From Rhizobium sp. Q54 (GTDB lineage: Bacteria; Pseudomonadota; Alphaproteobacteria; Micropepsales; Micropepsaceae): DNA of 64,000 nt. The position numbers and the translations under genes were made by a program. The notes under the pieces were generated by a model that worked only from the letters and a program-made list of their open reading frames with translations, was not told where the DNA came from and searched no databases. The stretch spans positions 88,895-152,894 of the forward strand of contig CAMCWK010000004.1 of assembly GCA_945882615.1 (NCBI GenBank), given 5' to 3'. Positions 62,103-64,000 of this stretch are shown here, in pieces (within the stretch, counting starts at the first letter, position 1; the number at the start of each line of letters is the position of its first letter).

Positions 62103-62884
62103 GCCGCATCGTCATCCTGACCTCGAGCCGGTTCGGAATCGCGGCGGATTGCCTGCCCGAGCTTTGCGACAGCCTCAAACTGTCGATTGCCGGGGTCATC
62201 GTCGCGGGCGCCCCGCGCCGGAATTTGCGCAGGGTCCGTCTCAAACTGCGCAAGCTGCTGCGCATCGGTATCGGCGGCGCCCTCAATGGCATCCGCATGC
62301 GCGGCTGGTACGCCGGCGCCGAAACGCCGGACGTTGGCAGCCTCTGCGCCAGGCACGGCGTTCCATTTTTTGAAGTGCCGCATATCAACAGCGATGAAAC
62401 CGTGGCGGTGTTGAAGCGCCTCGAGCCGGATTTGGGACTTTCGCTGGGCAACAGCTATATTGCATCCCGGATTTTCAACCTGCCGAAATCGGGCATGATC
62501 AACGTGCATGGCGAGCGCCTGCCCGAATACCAGAACGCCCAGAGCGTCATCTGGCCCATCTATCACAATGAAACCAGGACCGGCCTCAGCATTCACCAGG
62601 TCGACAAGGGTATCGATACCGGCGCCATCCTCCACCGGGAAGATTTCGACATCGTGTTCGCCCCCCGCCTGAAGGACACGGTGCGCGGCACCATTGCCAT
62701 CACCCAGGCGCGCACCCCGCGCGCCGTGCGCTTTGTCTGTGAAAATTACGCCGCCTTGGCTGCCAAGGCCACTGCGCAAGCCCCAGGGCGCGGTTTCACT
62801 ACCCCCAGCATCTTCCAGTTTGCGCGTATGGTCTTGAACAACCGGCGTCTCCATCGCGCCTCGCTGGGTGGGCGCAGCCCATGA
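62099..62884 (+). CDS. Formyltransferase-family protein (sugar N-formylation candidate)
   Basis: The 261-residue protein matches the formyl transferase domain: MINVHGERLPEYQNAQSVIWPI with N135 and H137, then GLSIHQVDKGIDTGAILHRE with D169/D173, the places of the Asn-His-Asp catalytic set. It lacks the C-terminal tRNA-binding domain of Fmt, and its setting among polysaccharide genes suggests a sugar N-formyltransferase using formyl-tetrahydrofolate, as VioF or QdtF do. It is coupled to genes on both sides by 4-nt overlaps. Confidence 0.82.
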   Translation: MSRIVILTSSRFGIAADCLPELCDSLKLSIAGVIVAGAPRRNLRRVRLKLRKLLRIGIGGALNGIRMRGWYAGAETPDVGSLCARHGVPFFEVPHINSDETVAVLKRLEPDLGLSLGNSYIASRIFNLPKSGMINVHGERLPEYQNAQSVIWPIYHNETRTGLSIHQVDKGIDTGAILHREDFDIVFAPRLKDTVRGTIAITQARTPRAVRFVCENYAALAAKATAQAPGRGFTTPSIFQFARMVLNNRRLHRASLGGRSP

Positions 62885-63972
62885 AGCTTCTATTTCTGGG
62901 CGAAATTGGCGTGGGCCAGACATCGCTGATGCGCATGCGAGCTTTTGCCCGCATGGGCCATGAGGTTCGCGGCGTCAATACCATTGAGCCCTGGAAGCAG
63001 GCGTCTTGGCTGCAGCGCCGGGTGCAGCGCAAGCTGCAGCGCGGCCCGGTGGTGGACGAGATCAACCGTGCCGTGCTGGAGGCGGCCCGCGATTTCCGCC
63101 CCGACATCATCTGGGGCGAAAAACAGGAATATTTGTGGGCCGATACCATTCGCGCCTTGCAGGTTTTTGGGGCGCGGCTGGTTCATTTCACGCCGGACCC
63201 CTATTTTTCGCTCTACTGGAAGCGCACCCGGCTGATGGATGCGGCGATGGGCGAATTCGACATGCTGGTCTATTGCAAGCGCTATGAGCAGGCCGAGTAT
63301 GAGGCGCTGGGCAAGCCGTTGATCTACATGCCGCTGGGATTTTGCGACGAGGTTCACCGCCCGCTGCCGTCCAGCGACCCGCGCTGGCATTGCGCCGCCG
63401 GTTTCCTCGGCGGTTGGGAGCCGCGGCGCGAACGGCTGCTGCACGCGGTCGCCGCTTCGGGCGCGGATCTGAAAATCTGGGGCGGCTATTGGGATTTTCT
63501 GCGAGACGGAAAATGGACGCTGCGGCGGCACGTCATTCTGCGCCAACTCGCCGGCAACGATCATGACTGGCGTATCCATCGCGACGATGTCTTGGCGCGC
63601 GCCTGGCAGGGCAACGAAGTCTATGACGACGACTATGCCCACGCCCTGACGGGCGCGCGCATCGGGCTGGGCTTCTTGCGCAAAGTCGTCCCCGACCAGC
63701 ACACCACCCGCACCTTCGAGATTCCGGCCTGCGGCAGCATGCTGCTGGCCGATCGCACCGATGAGCACCGGGAATTTTTTGAGGAGGGGCGGGAGGCCGA
63801 ATTCTTTGCATCCACCGACGAATTGTTGGACAAACTGGCTTACTACATCACCCATGATGAGGCGCGCCGCACCATGGCCGAGGCCGGACGCCGGCGCTGC
63901 ATTGATGGCGGTTATGATTATCTCAGCCGCCTCAGAGGCGTGCTGATGCAACTGGACGGAATGGCCACGTGA
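62881..63972 (+). CDS. CgeB-like glycosyltransferase
   Basis: The 363-residue protein looks like a GT-B enzyme of the CgeB/DUF3880-like kind: KLLFLGEIGVGQTSLMRMRAFARMGHEV at the start, VHFTPDPYFSLYWKRTRLMDAAMGEFDMLVYCKRYEQAEY near residue 100, CAAGFLGGWEPRRERLLHAV near 170, and a C-terminal TRTFEIPACGSMLLADRTDEHREFFEEGREAEFF near 278-312, typical of this group. It starts inside the formyltransferase stop (ATGA). Donor unknown. Confidence 0.78.
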   Translation: MKLLFLGEIGVGQTSLMRMRAFARMGHEVRGVNTIEPWKQASWLQRRVQRKLQRGPVVDEINRAVLEAARDFRPDIIWGEKQEYLWADTIRALQVFGARLVHFTPDPYFSLYWKRTRLMDAAMGEFDMLVYCKRYEQAEYEALGKPLIYMPLGFCDEVHRPLPSSDPRWHCAAGFLGGWEPRRERLLHAVAASGADLKIWGGYWDFLRDGKWTLRRHVILRQLAGNDHDWRIHRDDVLARAWQGNEVYDDDYAHALTGARIGLGFLRKVVPDQHTTRTFEIPACGSMLLADRTDEHREFFEEGREAEFFASTDELLDKLAYYITHDEARRTMAEAGRRRCIDGGYDYLSRLRGVLMQLDGMAT

Positions 63973-64000
63973 CGCTTCTAGAGAATGCCCTGATCGCCTA
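63969..64000 (+). CDS. 5' end of the next gene (partial)
   Basis: GTG 63969 overlaps the preceding stop as GTGA, the junction used repeatedly in this run, and the frame stays open (MTLLENALIA) to the window edge. Ten codons are too few to identify the product; it suggests the operon continues. Confidence 0.4.
   Translation, partial: MTLLENALIA

Noticed and set aside
1..64000. CRISPR arrays, insertion sequences, prophage genes, rRNA
   Set aside because: No regularly spaced direct repeats, transposase or integrase motifs, phage structural genes or rRNA sequences were seen on either strand.

Overview
The window looks like a chromosomal surface-polysaccharide locus of a Gram-negative bacterium, probably an alphaproteobacterium. 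The basis is the high-GC coding style, dense 1-4 nt gene overlaps, nucleotide-sugar routes for heptose, fucose, xylose and nonulosonate, and a Wzm/Wzt exporter. The lineage is an inference; no ribosomal RNA or other decisive marker is present. The only housekeeping genes are queA-tgt at the left edge and a tRNA-Lys(UUU). I see no transposase, integrase, phage gene or CRISPR array.

Layout. (1) 1-5517: queA-tgt (tRNA queuosine), then gmd-fcl (GDP-L-fucose) and a membrane-anchored SGNH protein. (2) 5786-5860: tRNA-Lys. (3) 5908-20601, mostly minus strand: a legionaminic-acid-type set (LegF, LegC, LegB, PtmE-like, LegG, LegI, NeuD/LegH-like) with a Wzx-like flippase, transferases, methyltransferases and a deacetylase-like protein. 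(4) 20799-31348: a WbpA/WbpB/WbpD/WbpE set for UDP-2,3-diacetamido-2,3-dideoxy-glucuronate, a WbpG-type amidotransferase, glycosyltransferases and methyltransferases. (5) 31666-64000: one uninterrupted plus-strand run of more than 30 genes. It opens with an RfaH/UpxY-like NusG paralogue and, just after it, a JUMPstart/ops-like element. Then come UDP-xylose synthase, a GalE-like epimerase, an AsnB-like amidotransferase, GDP-D-glycero-D-manno-heptose genes (with an HddC-GmhB fusion), Wzm/Wzt, HisH/HisF-like subunits, a second WbpG paralogue, a possible undescribed amino-sugar module, and many glycosyltransferases and methyltransferases.

How the genes fit together. At least five activated-sugar routes are encoded or largely encoded: GDP-fucose, GDP-heptose, UDP-xylose (perhaps UDP-arabinose), CMP-legionaminate and UDP-diacetamido-uronate. 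The HisH/HisF-like pair could feed ammonia to the two WbpG-type synthetases for acetamidino decoration. Nine methyltransferase genes (one interrupted by a stop), several acyltransferases and a formyltransferase suggest heavy capping. Both a flippase and an ABC exporter are present, so two glycans, or a glycan plus glycosylated protein, may be made. I did not identify a Wzy polymerase, a WaaL ligase or an initiating phosphoglycosyltransferase.

Points most worth a second look: the RfaH-like gene with its ops-like site; the second WbpG paralogue that has lost three of four zinc-type cysteines, inside a visibly AT-richer patch; the in-frame amber codon in a TylF-like methyltransferase; the tandem Gfo/Idh/MocA protein flanked by an AAC(3)-fold acyltransferase and a DegT aminotransferase; and the HddC-GmhB fusion. 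All assignments come from reading motifs and context; no database search was run.
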